Below are positions 45,137 through 54,026 of a stretch of DNA of 64,000 nt, in pieces. The notes under the pieces are model-generated. The model made no database searches. It saw only the letters and a program-made list of their open reading frames with translations, and had not been told where the DNA came from. How positions within the stretch are numbered: position 1 is the stretch's first letter; each line of letters starts with the position of its first letter. The position numbers and the translations under genes are program-made. The stretch lies in the NCBI RefSeq assembly GCF_017976235.1, contig NZ_JACVHC010000002.1, forward strand, positions 1 through 64,000, written 5' to 3'. Source of the stretch: Pseudomonas anatoliensis. GTDB taxonomy: Bacteria > Pseudomonadota > Gammaproteobacteria > Pseudomonadales > Pseudomonadaceae.

Positions 45137-46642
45137 TTAAGAGACAACCACCCGATTGCGCCCACCTTCCTTGGCCTGATACAACGCCTTGTCCGCCGCG
45201 AACAGCAACTGCTCCAGCGTCATCTCGCTCGCCGTCGTCCAAGAGGCGATGCCGATACTCACCGTCATCGGCAACTCAGCCCCATCGACCAACGGCAACT
45301 GCTCCACGGCCTGACGAATATGCTCGGCAATCTGCTGCGCGCCCGCACTGTCGGTCTCGGCCAGAATCACCGAAAACTCCTCGCCGCCGTAACGTGCCAC
45401 CAGATCCGCCGGTCGTCGCACATTCGCCGTGATCACTTTGGCCAGTTCGCGCAACACCTGATCCCCGGCCTGATGCCCATGCCGGTCGTTGAACGCCTTG
45501 AAGTGATCGGCATCGATCATCATCACCGTCAGTGGTTGGCCCGAGCGCTGGGCGCGAAACCATTCATGGCGCAGCGACTGATCGAGCATCCGCCGGTTGG
45601 CCACCCCGGTAAGCGCATCGGTGGCGGCCAATTGCGCCAGTTCGTGTTCGGCCCGTTGACGCAGGCGCAGTTCACGGACGAGCAGCCAGGTCAGCCAAAG
45701 CAAGCCAAGGCACAGCACGCCGGTGGCGCCACTGATCAGTATTGCGGTGCGGCGCCAAGCGGCGAATACCTCGTTGCTGGACAACGCGACGATCACCGTC
45801 AGTGGCAGGTTACCGACCCGCGAATAGGTGTAGAGCCGCTGCTGATAATCGATGCTCGACGTGCTGGTAAAACTGCCGTTACCACTTCTGTCGTTCAGAA
45901 TCCGCACCACGTTGGGACGGTTGCCAAAGCTTTTGCCGACGGAGTCGCTTTGCAGGTACGGCTTCTGCGCAAGCAACACGCCATCGTTGTCGATGATGTT
46001 CAGTGTGCTGTCATTGCCGATGTCGAGGCTGTTGAACAACTGGTCGAAGTAATCGAGCTTCAACGATGCCACGGCCACGCCGACGAACTCGCCGGTGTCC
46101 GAGGAAATACGTCGACTGAAGCTGAGGCGCCATTGATTGGCCTCGTCGCAGTCGCAACGGGTCTTGAAAGGTCGGCTGATAAACATGCCGACATCGCGGT
46201 TGAAAGCATGGACGAGGAAGTAATCGCGGTCAGCAAAGTTGCCCGGCTTCGGCACGAGCTGAGATGAGTCGGCAACCACATTGCCGAGCTTGTCGAGCAA
46301 CAGAATATCGCCCTTGAAGCGTGCAGTGGTCGAGCGGTCGAACAGCGCCAGATGGCGGATCTGCGGGGTCAGGTCACGCAGGTCATCGCGCTGCGAAGTA
46401 GCAATCAGGCCTTGCAGCGTCAGGTCGTACAACTCGACGGTGCGCAGAACGTCGGCGTCGATCAGTTGGGCGATGGTGGTAGCGCTGCGGGTGGCTGACT
46501 CCTGAGCGCTGGCGTGCTCACGAATCAACAGGAAAGTGACGATGCACACAATCGCGATCACGCTCAGCAGGCTGCCGAAAATCAATAGCAGCTCGGGGCG
46601 TCCGGTCTTGCCCGCAACAGGTGGGGTACGGCTCGCGATCAT
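45137..46642 (-). CDS. Membrane-bound diguanylate cyclase with dCache-like sensor
   Basis: The protein has 501 residues. A membrane helix (about 20-42), a periplasmic sensor of about 250 residues (PAS/Cache-like, with ADRDYF and a Cys-x-Cys in TRCDCDE) and a second helix (about 300-325) precede a GGDEF domain. The active-site GGEEF is at 419-423 and an intact inhibitory I-site RPAD lies at 410-413, five residues before it. So it should make c-di-GMP and be product-inhibited. No EAL domain is present. Ligand unknown. Confidence 0.92.
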   Translation of the reverse strand: MIASRTPPVAGKTGRPELLLIFGSLLSVIAIVCIVTFLLIREHASAQESATRSATTIAQLIDADVLRTVELYDLTLQGLIATSQRDDLRDLTPQIRHLALFDRSTTARFKGDILLLDKLGNVVADSSQLVPKPGNFADRDYFLVHAFNRDVGMFISRPFKTRCDCDEANQWRLSFSRRISSDTGEFVGVAVASLKLDYFDQLFNSLDIGNDSTLNIIDNDGVLLAQKPYLQSDSVGKSFGNRPNVVRILNDRSGNGSFTSTSSIDYQQRLYTYSRVGNLPLTVIVALSSNEVFAAWRRTAILISGATGVLCLGLLWLTWLLVRELRLRQRAEHELAQLAATDALTGVANRRMLDQSLRHEWFRAQRSGQPLTVMMIDADHFKAFNDRHGHQAGDQVLRELAKVITANVRRPADLVARYGGEEFSVILAETDSAGAQQIAEHIRQAVEQLPLVDGAELPMTVSIGIASWTTASEMTLEQLLFAADKALYQAKEGGRNRVVVS

Positions 46643-46724
46643 GGTGGGGTTATCGGTTGGGGGATCTTATGAGAGTAGTTGCACAAACAAAGGATTAACT
46701 GTGGAGAGCTTGCTGTTTTGCCAC

Positions 46725-46803
46725 TGTAGGAGCTGCCGAAGGCTGCGATCTTTTGATTTTCAAGAGAAAGATCAACAGATCGCAGCCTTCGGCAGCTCCT
46801 ACA
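46725..46803. repeat. REP doublet between GGDEF and OprD-family genes
   Basis: Near-perfect inverted copies of the GTAGGAGCTGCCGAAGGCTG type are separated by about 20 bp. Confidence 0.9.
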
Positions 46804-46826
46804 TGTCCAGTGTTAACTGACTGATC

Positions 46827-48143
46827 TTAGAAGACGTTGAACGGGTAGTCGACGATCACGCGATATTCATCTGCGTCCGAATCAATCACGCCATAACCTT
46901 TGCCTACGCGATGTGTCGCCCATTGCAGACGCACCGCCAGGTCTTTCGCCTGGCCGCTTTGTACGACGTACTTCAAGTCGAGATCGCGTTCCCAGTGCTT
47001 GGCGTTGCTACCGTCGGCGCTGTACCAATTGGAATACCCCACGCTGCTCGGGTCAGCCTTGGTCAAATCAACCGTCCCCCGCGAGTAGGACACTGCCGAG
47101 GTCAGTCCCGGCACGCCGACACCGGCAAAGTCGTAGGCGTACTTGAGTTTCCACGAACGCTCGTTCGGGCCGTTGAAGTCCGAGTACTGCTGGGAGTTGT
47201 CGAGGTAAACGCTGTCGCCCTGGCTGATGTAGTCGAACGGCGTGTTGCCGTTGACCCGCTGGTAAGCGGCCGTGACGCTATGGCTGCCGATGCCGACGGT
47301 GAAATGCAGGCTGTAGGTGTTGTTGTCGATGTCGCCAAGCAGCGCATCGCCGGTGTCCTGGGTGTGATAGAAGTGCAGGCCCGGGTTGAGGCTGACCAGG
47401 TCGTTCAACTGCCAGGTGTAATCCAGGTCGTAGTAGTACTGGTTCCAGATGTCCTTGAGCTCGGACGCGTAGAGGCTGCTGGTCAAGCCTTCGACACCGC
47501 TCCAGGACGCGCCGGCCCAGTTCAGGTGATGGCTATCGTCGCCATCTGCCAAGGTGCCGTACGAGGTGCCGATGCGCGTGTGGCCGCTCTGATTGTAAGG
47601 TTTGGTGAAACTGGCCTGGCCACCTTCGATCAACCAGCCGTCGAAGCTATGGTTGGTCAGGCTGACGCCACGGAACGTCTGCGGCAGCATGCGCGTGTCT
47701 CCGCCGGCAATCACCGGGTTGGTGAGAAACAGATCACCAGCCTTCAATTCGGTGTCGAACGCACGCATTTTCAAAGTGCCGCCGGCTGTTGAAAACGACC
47801 CCGGTGCCTTGCCGTTGCCATCGCTGATCGGCAGGATGCTGGAGCCGTCCGTACCGCCACCGCCGTCGAGTTTCAGCCCGAGCATGGCGTGGGCATCAAT
47901 GCCGAAACCGACTGTGCCTTGGGTGTAACCCGACTGAAATACCCCGAGAAAGCCCTGGCCCCACTCGATGTTGTCGTCCGCTTTCTGCAGACGGTTGCGA
48001 TTCATGTAGTAGTTGCGGGCGTTGAGGTTGAGGCTTGAGCCTTCGATAAACCCTTCTGGCGCGGGCTCATCAGCGTGAACGGCGGGGGCAATCGTTGCGG
48101 CAATTGCAATGAACAGTGGAGTGAAACGGACTGGGTAACGCAC
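46827..48143 (-). CDS. OprD-family outer membrane porin
   Basis: This is a 438-residue, substrate-specific outer membrane channel. A signal peptide (about 1-26, cleaved near AVHA-DEP) precedes the family N-terminus [19 protein letters not shown] and an 18-strand barrel ending in the C-terminal Phe (VDYPFNVF). OprD members import basic amino acids, aromatic acids or sugars; the substrate is not deducible here. I chose GTG 48143, with GGAG about 11 nt upstream, which gives a proper signal peptide. The longer open frame to 48305 adds 54 residues that would bury it. Confidence 0.9.
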   Translation of the reverse strand: MRYPVRFTPLFIAIAATIAPAVHADEPAPEGFIEGSSLNLNARNYYMNRNRLQKADDNIEWGQGFLGVFQSGYTQGTVGFGIDAHAMLGLKLDGGGGTDGSSILPISDGNGKAPGSFSTAGGTLKMRAFDTELKAGDLFLTNPVIAGGDTRMLPQTFRGVSLTNHSFDGWLIEGGQASFTKPYNQSGHTRIGTSYGTLADGDDSHHLNWAGASWSGVEGLTSSLYASELKDIWNQYYYDLDYTWQLNDLVSLNPGLHFYHTQDTGDALLGDIDNNTYSLHFTVGIGSHSVTAAYQRVNGNTPFDYISQGDSVYLDNSQQYSDFNGPNERSWKLKYAYDFAGVGVPGLTSAVSYSRGTVDLTKADPSSVGYSNWYSADGSNAKHWERDLDLKYVVQSGQAKDLAVRLQWATHRVGKGYGVIDSDADEYRVIVDYPFNVF

Positions 48144-48242
48144 GTGCGGTAGAGCTCCTTGGGTCAACGGCACCTCAATATTCCGAGGCGCGAAATGTTT
48201 CTTGTTGTAAAAGACGCACCAAACAGCTTTCAGACCACAACG

Positions 48243-48270
48243 AAAAAAGGCCGCTGAAAGGCAGCGGCCT
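48243..48270 (-). terminator. Terminator after the small secreted protein gene
   Basis: On the minus strand, AGGCCGCTG pairs with CAGCGGCCT (48248-48270), followed by six T residues. Confidence 0.85.
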
Positions 48271-48336
48271 GGAATGACGACGGTTGAACGGGAAGAGCCA
48301 AACAACCGCGTCGAGGGAAACGGAGCGGTGTGCGAC

Positions 48337-48558
48337 TCAGCTGTCTTTCTCGGAGGCCTGAGTCTGGGCTGCTGCAGCCTGAGGTGTCTGCGTCGCGTCT
48401 TTGGCCTTGGCCATCATTTCTGTCTGATGCTGATCGTACGCTTGGGCCCGAGCGCTGTTGTGCGCAACGAAGGCCTGGGACTCTTCAGCCATCGCCATCG
48501 GCGACAGGATCAATGAGGACAAAACGAAAGCGCTGGCAATACCCATACTGTTGGACAT
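48337..48558 (-). CDS. Small exported protein of unknown function
   Basis: This 73-residue protein has a clear signal peptide (about 1-24, ending AMA) and a mature part of about 49 residues rich in Ala, Gln and Lys, without cysteines. I do not recognise it. ATG 48558 has AAGG 8 nt upstream; an in-frame TTG at 48582 is less likely. It has its own terminator and lies between an OprD-type porin gene and an efflux/two-component operon. Confidence 0.65.
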   Translation of the reverse strand: MSNSMGIASAFVLSSLILSPMAMAEESQAFVAHNSARAQAYDQHQTEMMAKAKDATQTPQAAAAQTQASEKDS

Positions 48559-48691
48559 CTTGAAAACCTTCTTGCTTGGCAAGTGCTGTTTGGTGCGGGC
48601 AAAGATAAGGTTGCCGGGGGTTTGGAAACAGCGTGATTTTCATAAATGACTGTTACAGCAGAGGCAAAAATCTTTCAGACTGGGCGCGAAC

Positions 48692-48826
48692 TTGTGGCGA
48701 GGGGATTTATCCCCGATGGGCTGCGAAGCAGCCCTGAATTCTTTGTGCAGGTTGTGTCAGGAATACCGCGATCGCTGGCTTTGGGGCCGCTTCGCAGCCC
48801 ATCGGGGATAAATCCCCTCACCACAA
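48692..48826. repeat. REP doublet of a third type (GGGGATTTATCCCC)
   Basis: The left arm has GGCGAGGGGATTTATCCCC followed by GATGGGCTGCGAAGCAGCCC. The right arm is its inverse, about 55 bp away. Each arm contains two small palindromes. It fills the 326-nt gap downstream of the histidine kinase gene; the rest of that gap shows nothing. Confidence 0.85.
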
Positions 48827-48884
48827 AAGCTTCCTCACTCCAAACCACTGCCGCAGGGATTTGCCTGCACTGGGGGGCTAAGCG

Positions 48885-50249
48885 TCAGACAGGGAGGTGA
48901 ATCCCAAAGGTATTCATCCCTCGATCACTGCGCACAAACACATCCCCGCCATGCATCAGCGCAATCGCTTTCACGATCGCTAGCCCCAGCCCATGGTTAT
49001 TGCCACTGTTGCTGCGCGAAGCATCCACCCGATAAAAGCGCTCGAACAACCGCGGCAAGTGCTCGCTGGCAATCGGCAACCCGGGGTTGGCCACGCCAAT
49101 GCTGACTAGCTGTTCTTCCACCTCGATCCGCACCTCGATCACCTGACCTGGCCCGGTGTGTTGCACCGCATTGCTCAGCAAATTGATCAATGCCCGACGC
49201 AAATGCGCGACCTCGATCTGCACCTGCGCATCGCCACTGACCTGCACCTGAACCTGCGCGTCTTCCAGGATGAAATCCAGATACTCCAGCGTCGTCGCCA
49301 CTTCATCGGCCAGCGACGTCGAAGTCAGTTTGGTCGCCTTGTTGCCCTGATCGGCACTGGCCAGAAACAGCATGTCGTTGATGATCGAACGCAGCCGCTC
49401 CAGCTCTTCGAGATTGGATTGCAGCACTTCAAAGTAATGTTCCGCCGAACGTCCGCGCGTCAGTGCCACCTGGGTCTGGCCGATGAGATTGGTCAGCGGC
49501 GAACGCAGTTCGTGCGCCACGTCGGCGTTGAACGACTCCAGTCGCGAATAGGCCATTTCGACCCGTTCCAGCGTCGAGTTGAACGAGTCGACAAACTGCT
49601 CCAGCTCCGGCGGCAACGGTGACAGCCGCAAGCGACCGGCCCGTAACGGCGGGGCCAGACGCTGCGCTTCGTGGGACAGTTTGATCAGCGGTTTGAGGCC
49701 GATCCGTGCCACCCAATACCCCAGCGCCGAAGCCAGCAGCACGCCGACAATCGCCAGGCTGATCAAGGCGATCAGCAGGTTGTGCTGGGTCTCGTGAAAT
49801 GTCTCGGTGTCGATACCGATCATGAAGCGCAGCGGCGGGCGTTGATCCTTGGCCGGCAGTTCAGTCAACAGCACTTTCAATGGATAAGCACGCTCCGGTA
49901 GCTGCAAGTCATGCATCCCCAGCGGCCCTTGGGCGAAGGCGCGGATCCGTGAATCCGGCGCACCGTATTCGTAACCCGGATCACCACTCACCACCCAGAA
50001 ACGAATGCGCTTGTCCTCTTCGCCGAGCAGTTTCAACTTGGCGTTGATCTTCACCCAATGCTCCGGGGTACCGAAGCGATTGAGTGCCGATTCGAGCACG
50101 CTGTAGCGCGCTTCCAGTTCGGCTTCCGGTAACAAGCCCAAACCCTTATCCACCTGCTGATACAGCGCGCCGCCGATCAACAGAAACACCAGCAGCGCCA
50201 CCAAGGTGAACATTCCGCTCAGGCGCAGGGCAATGGAATTACTGGACAC
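48885..50249 (-). CDS. Sensor histidine kinase of the RND efflux operon
   Basis: The protein has 454 residues. Two membrane helices (about 11-31 and 157-182) enclose a periplasmic sensor of about 125 residues, followed by HAMP (about 180-235). The dimerisation helix carries the phospho-acceptor His247 (DVAHELRSPLTN), and the HATPase domain has a GNNHGLGLAIVKAI G-box. It resembles heavy-metal sensor kinases (CusS/IrlS group). The start is probably GTG 50249, 7 nt after GGAG and overlapping the regulator's stop by eleven bases. Signal unknown. Confidence 0.88.
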   Translation of the reverse strand: MSSNSIALRLSGMFTLVALLVFLLIGGALYQQVDKGLGLLPEAELEARYSVLESALNRFGTPEHWVKINAKLKLLGEEDKRIRFWVVSGDPGYEYGAPDSRIRAFAQGPLGMHDLQLPERAYPLKVLLTELPAKDQRPPLRFMIGIDTETFHETQHNLLIALISLAIVGVLLASALGYWVARIGLKPLIKLSHEAQRLAPPLRAGRLRLSPLPPELEQFVDSFNSTLERVEMAYSRLESFNADVAHELRSPLTNLIGQTQVALTRGRSAEHYFEVLQSNLEELERLRSIINDMLFLASADQGNKATKLTSTSLADEVATTLEYLDFILEDAQVQVQVSGDAQVQIEVAHLRRALINLLSNAVQHTGPGQVIEVRIEVEEQLVSIGVANPGLPIASEHLPRLFERFYRVDASRSNSGNNHGLGLAIVKAIALMHGGDVFVRSDRGMNTFGIHLPV

Positions 50250-50916
50250 CACGACTCTCCAGCACATAACCCATGCCACGAATGGTGTGCAGCAGTTTCT
50301 CGTCGAACGGCCCGTCGAGCTTGGCGCGCAAGCGTTTGATCGCCACCTCGACGACGTTGGCATCGCTGTCGAAATTGATGTCCCAGACCATTTCGGCGAT
50401 GGCGGTTTTCGAGAGGATTTCACCCTGGCGGCGGGCGAGGACGCTGAGCAACGAGAACTCCTTGGCGGTCAGGTCCAGCCGCGTGCCGGCGCGAGTCGCC
50501 TTGCGGCTGATCAGATCTATCCACAGGTCGGCGATGCTCACCTGTACCGGCTCATGCCCGCCACTGCGCCGGGTCAGCGCTTGCAGACGCGCGACCAGTT
50601 CGAGGAAGGAAAATGGTTTGCCGAGGTAATCATCAGCACCGTCGCGCAAGCCTTTGATTCGGTCTTCGACGCGTTCACGGGCGGTGAGCATGATCACCGG
50701 GGTTTGCTTGCGCGCACGCAATGCGCGCAGCACGCCGAAGCCGTCGAGGCCCGGCAACATGACGTCGAGGACGATCACCGCGTAGTCGCTTTCCAGCGCC
50801 AGGTGCAGACCTTCAATGCCGTCGCGGGCCAAGTCCACGGTGTAACCCTGTTCCGTCAGACCGCGGTGCAGATAGTCCGCGGTTTTTTCCTCGTCTTCGA
50901 TAATCAGAACGCGCAT
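50239..50916 (-). CDS. OmpR/CusR-type response regulator
   Basis: This 225-residue protein has a receiver domain (phospho-acceptor Asp51 in VLDVMLPG, Lys in LGKPFSF) and a winged-helix DNA-binding domain (about 125-220, ending LLHTIRGMGYVLE). It is similar to heavy-metal regulators such as CusR/CopR. It starts 8 nt after the permease gene and overlaps the kinase gene. It probably controls the efflux operon it belongs to. Confidence 0.93.
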   Translation of the reverse strand: MRVLIIEDEEKTADYLHRGLTEQGYTVDLARDGIEGLHLALESDYAVIVLDVMLPGLDGFGVLRALRARKQTPVIMLTARERVEDRIKGLRDGADDYLGKPFSFLELVARLQALTRRSGGHEPVQVSIADLWIDLISRKATRAGTRLDLTAKEFSLLSVLARRQGEILSKTAIAEMVWDINFDSDANVVEVAIKRLRAKLDGPFDEKLLHTIRGMGYVLESRGVQ

Positions 50917-50924
50917 GACCCGCC

Positions 50925-53900
50925 TCAGTCTGTGGTCGCCAACGCCGGTACGGGCGCAGGTTTGGGTCTATGGAAAAGTCGCTCAAGCCACAAGTATATG
51001 ACCGGCGTGGTAAACAGCGTCAGCATCTGGCTGACCAGCAAGCCGCCCACTACCGCGATCCCCAGCGGCTGGCGCAGTTCGGCGCCGGTGCCGTAGCCGA
51101 GCATCAGCGGCAGGGCACCGAGCAGCGCGGCGAGGGTGGTCATGATGATCGGCCGGAACCGCGTGATGCACGCTTCGAAAATCGCATCTTCTGGTGACAT
51201 CCCGCGTTGACGTTGGGCTTCGAGGGCGAAGTCGATCATCAGGATGCCGTTCTTCTTCACAATGCCGATCAGCAAGACCAGCCCGATCAGCGCCATGATC
51301 GAAAAATCCTGGCCGCAGATCCACAGCATGATCACCGCGCCCAAACCCGCCGCCGGCAAGGTCGAAATGATCGTCAGTGGATGCACGAAGCTTTCATAAA
51401 GCACGCCGAGAATGATGTACACCGCCACCAGCGCCGCAAGAATCAGCCATGGCTGACTGGCCAGCGAACTCTGGAACGCCTGCGCCGCACCCTGGAAGTT
51501 GCCGCTGATCGCGGTCGGCATGCCGATTTCGGCCTTGGCCTGATTGAGCAGAATCACCGCATCGCCCAACGCCACGCCGGGCGCCAGGTTGAACGACATG
51601 TTGGCGGCCGGAAACATGCCGTCATGGGCAATCGACAGGGGGCCAATGGTCGGTGCATCGAATCTGGCCAGCGCCGACAGCGGCACCATTTCCCCGCTCA
51701 GCGGCGAGCGCAGGTAGAAATAGTTGAGGCTTTCGGCCTTGCCGCGCTGTTTGGTGTCCAGCTCCAGAATCACGTTGTACTGGTTGACCTGAGTCTGGAA
51801 TTCATTGATCTGCCGCTGGCCGAACGCATCGTAGAGTGCCTCGTCGACGTCGCTGGCAGTCAGGCCAAAACGTGCCGCCGCACTGCGGTCGATGCTGATA
51901 TGGGTGATGCTGCCGCCCAGTTGCAGGTCGTTGGAAATGTCGCGAAACGCCGGGTTGCTGCGTAGTTTTTCGGTCAGGCGCTGGGTCCAGGTGGCGAGGG
52001 TCGCGCCGTCGTTGCTCTTGAGTACGTATTGGTACTGCGCGCGACTTGGGCCGGAGCTGAGGTTGATGTCCTGGCCGGCACGCAGGTAGAGCACGATGCC
52101 GGGGACTTTCATCAGTTGCGGACGAATCCGGTCGATGAACTGGCTGGCGCTGACGTCGCGGTCGCCGCGTTTTTTCAGGGCGATCCAGAAGCGTCCGTTG
52201 GCGATGGTCTGGTTACTGCCGGAAACACCCACCGAGTGGGAAAACGCTTGAACGGCGGGATCGGCGCCGACGATTTCGGCCATGGCCAAGTGTTTTTTCA
52301 CCATGTCGCCGTAGGAAATGTCCGCAGCGGCTTCAGTCGTACCAAGCACGAAGCCCGTGTCCTGCACCGGGAAGAAACCCTTGGGGATAAAGATATAGCC
52401 GGCGATGGCCAATGCGAGGGACAAGCCGAACACGCCGATCATCAATTTCTGGTGGGCGAGGGCGCGGCGCAGGCCTTTCTCGTACCCGCCGAGCAAGCGT
52501 TCGCTGAAGCCCGGTTTGGCGTGGGCGTGATGCACCGGTTTGCGCATGAACAGCGCCGCGAGGGTCGGCGCCAACGTCAGCGAAACCACCACGGAAATCA
52601 TGATGGTCGAGGTCGCGGTCAGGGCAAACTCCTTGAACAGTCGCCCGACCACGCCGCCCATGAACAACAGCGGAATAAACGCCGCCACCAGCGAGAAACT
52701 GATCGAGACCACGGTGAAGCCGATCTCGCCTGCGCCTTTGATCGCGGCCTCGCGCATATTTTCGCCGGCCTCCAGGTGCCGGTGAATGTTCTCCACCACC
52801 ACAATCGCATCGTCGACCACAAATCCCACGGCCACCACGATCGCCACCAGCGTCAGGTTGTTCAGGCTGAACCCGAGGATGTACATCAGCGCGAAACTGG
52901 CGATCAGCGACACACCCAGTACCGCCGAGACAATCAGCGTCGCCGACAACTGACGCAGGAACAACGCCATCACCGCCACCACCAGCAGGATCGCGATCAA
53001 CAAGGTGATCTCGACTTCATGCAGCGAGGCGCGGATGGTCTGGGTGCGGTCGATCAGTACGTCGACCTGCACAGAGGCCGGAAGCATGGCTTCGAGGCCC
53101 GGCAGGGCGGCTTGAATTCGGTCCACGGTCTCGACGATGTTGGCACCCGGCTGGCGCGAGATCACCAGGTTTACCCCCGGTCGATCACCCGCCCACGCTT
53201 GCACATAATCATCTTCCGAACCGTTGACGACTTTGGCGACATCTCTTAGGTGAACCGGGGCGCCATCCTTGTAGGAAACGATGAGTTGGCTGTAGTCCTC
53301 GGGATGGAATAACTGGTCGTTGGTCGACAGCGTGGAAATACTTGATTCGCCGTACAGCGCACCTTTGGCCAGGTTGAGGCTGGTTTGCTGAATCGCCAGA
53401 CGAATGTCGGCGAGGGTCAAACCGATGGCCGCGAGTTTATCCGCCGAAGCCTGAACGCGAATCGCTGGACGTTGCTGACCGGTAATGTTGATTTGGCCTA
53501 CACCGTCGATCTGGCTTATCTGACGGGCCAGCAGGGTTTCCACCAGATCGCTGAGTTCGGTACCGGGCATCTGCGTCGAGCTGACACTCAGGATCAGCAC
53601 AGGACTGTCGGCCGGGTTGACCTTCCTCCAGGTCGGCAGCGTCGGCATGTCTTTGGGCAATTTGCCGGCGGCGGTGTTGATCGCCGCTTGGACTTCCTGG
53701 GCGGCGGTGTCAATGCTTTTGTCGAGGGTGAACTGCAGGGTCAGCAGGGTCGAACCCAAGGCACTGCTGGAGGTCATCTGGGTCATGCCGGGGATGGCGC
53801 TGAATTGCACCTCCAGCGGCGTGGCCACGGACGAGGCCATGGTGTCGGGGTTGGCGCCGGGCAATTTCGCGGACACCTGAATCGTAGGAAATTCCGCTTC

Positions 53901-54026
53901 CGGCAGTGGGGCAATCGGCAAACGCGGGAAGGCAATGATTCCGACCAGCACCAGCGCGATGGTCAGCAGAATGGTCGCCACCGGGTGATCGATGCACCAC
54001 GTCGAAACCCCTTTGTGCGCCTTCAT
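50925..54026 (-). CDS. RND efflux permease (MdtB/MdtC/MuxB-like, HAE1 type)
   Basis: This 1033-residue inner membrane pump has the twofold RND layout: twelve helices and two large periplasmic loops. The proton-relay Asp405-Asp406 is in TM4 (VVDDAIVVVEN). The N-terminus (HPVATILLTIALVLVG, FPRLPIAPLPEAEFPTI) fits the multidrug MdtB/C group rather than metal pumps (CusA), which have a Glu and Met pattern. Only one permease gene is present, whereas E. coli mdtABC and Pseudomonas muxABC have two. It overlaps the adaptor gene by four bases. Confidence 0.92.
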   Translation of the reverse strand: MKAHKGVSTWCIDHPVATILLTIALVLVGIIAFPRLPIAPLPEAEFPTIQVSAKLPGANPDTMASSVATPLEVQFSAIPGMTQMTSSSALGSTLLTLQFTLDKSIDTAAQEVQAAINTAAGKLPKDMPTLPTWRKVNPADSPVLILSVSSTQMPGTELSDLVETLLARQISQIDGVGQINITGQQRPAIRVQASADKLAAIGLTLADIRLAIQQTSLNLAKGALYGESSISTLSTNDQLFHPEDYSQLIVSYKDGAPVHLRDVAKVVNGSEDDYVQAWAGDRPGVNLVISRQPGANIVETVDRIQAALPGLEAMLPASVQVDVLIDRTQTIRASLHEVEITLLIAILLVVAVMALFLRQLSATLIVSAVLGVSLIASFALMYILGFSLNNLTLVAIVVAVGFVVDDAIVVVENIHRHLEAGENMREAAIKGAGEIGFTVVSISFSLVAAFIPLLFMGGVVGRLFKEFALTATSTIMISVVVSLTLAPTLAALFMRKPVHHAHAKPGFSERLLGGYEKGLRRALAHQKLMIGVFGLSLALAIAGYIFIPKGFFPVQDTGFVLGTTEAAADISYGDMVKKHLAMAEIVGADPAVQAFSHSVGVSGSNQTIANGRFWIALKKRGDRDVSASQFIDRIRPQLMKVPGIVLYLRAGQDINLSSGPSRAQYQYVLKSNDGATLATWTQRLTEKLRSNPAFRDISNDLQLGGSITHISIDRSAAARFGLTASDVDEALYDAFGQRQINEFQTQVNQYNVILELDTKQRGKAESLNYFYLRSPLSGEMVPLSALARFDAPTIGPLSIAHDGMFPAANMSFNLAPGVALGDAVILLNQAKAEIGMPTAISGNFQGAAQAFQSSLASQPWLILAALVAVYIILGVLYESFVHPLTIISTLPAAGLGAVIMLWICGQDFSIMALIGLVLLIGIVKKNGILMIDFALEAQRQRGMSPEDAIFEACITRFRPIIMTTLAALLGALPLMLGYGTGAELRQPLGIAVVGGLLVSQMLTLFTTPVIYLWLERLFHRPKPAPVPALATTD

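Noticed and set aside
48144..48305. 54-residue N-terminal extension of the OprD-family porin
   Set aside because: It would place a normal signal peptide inside the protein and run through the terminator of the neighbouring small gene.
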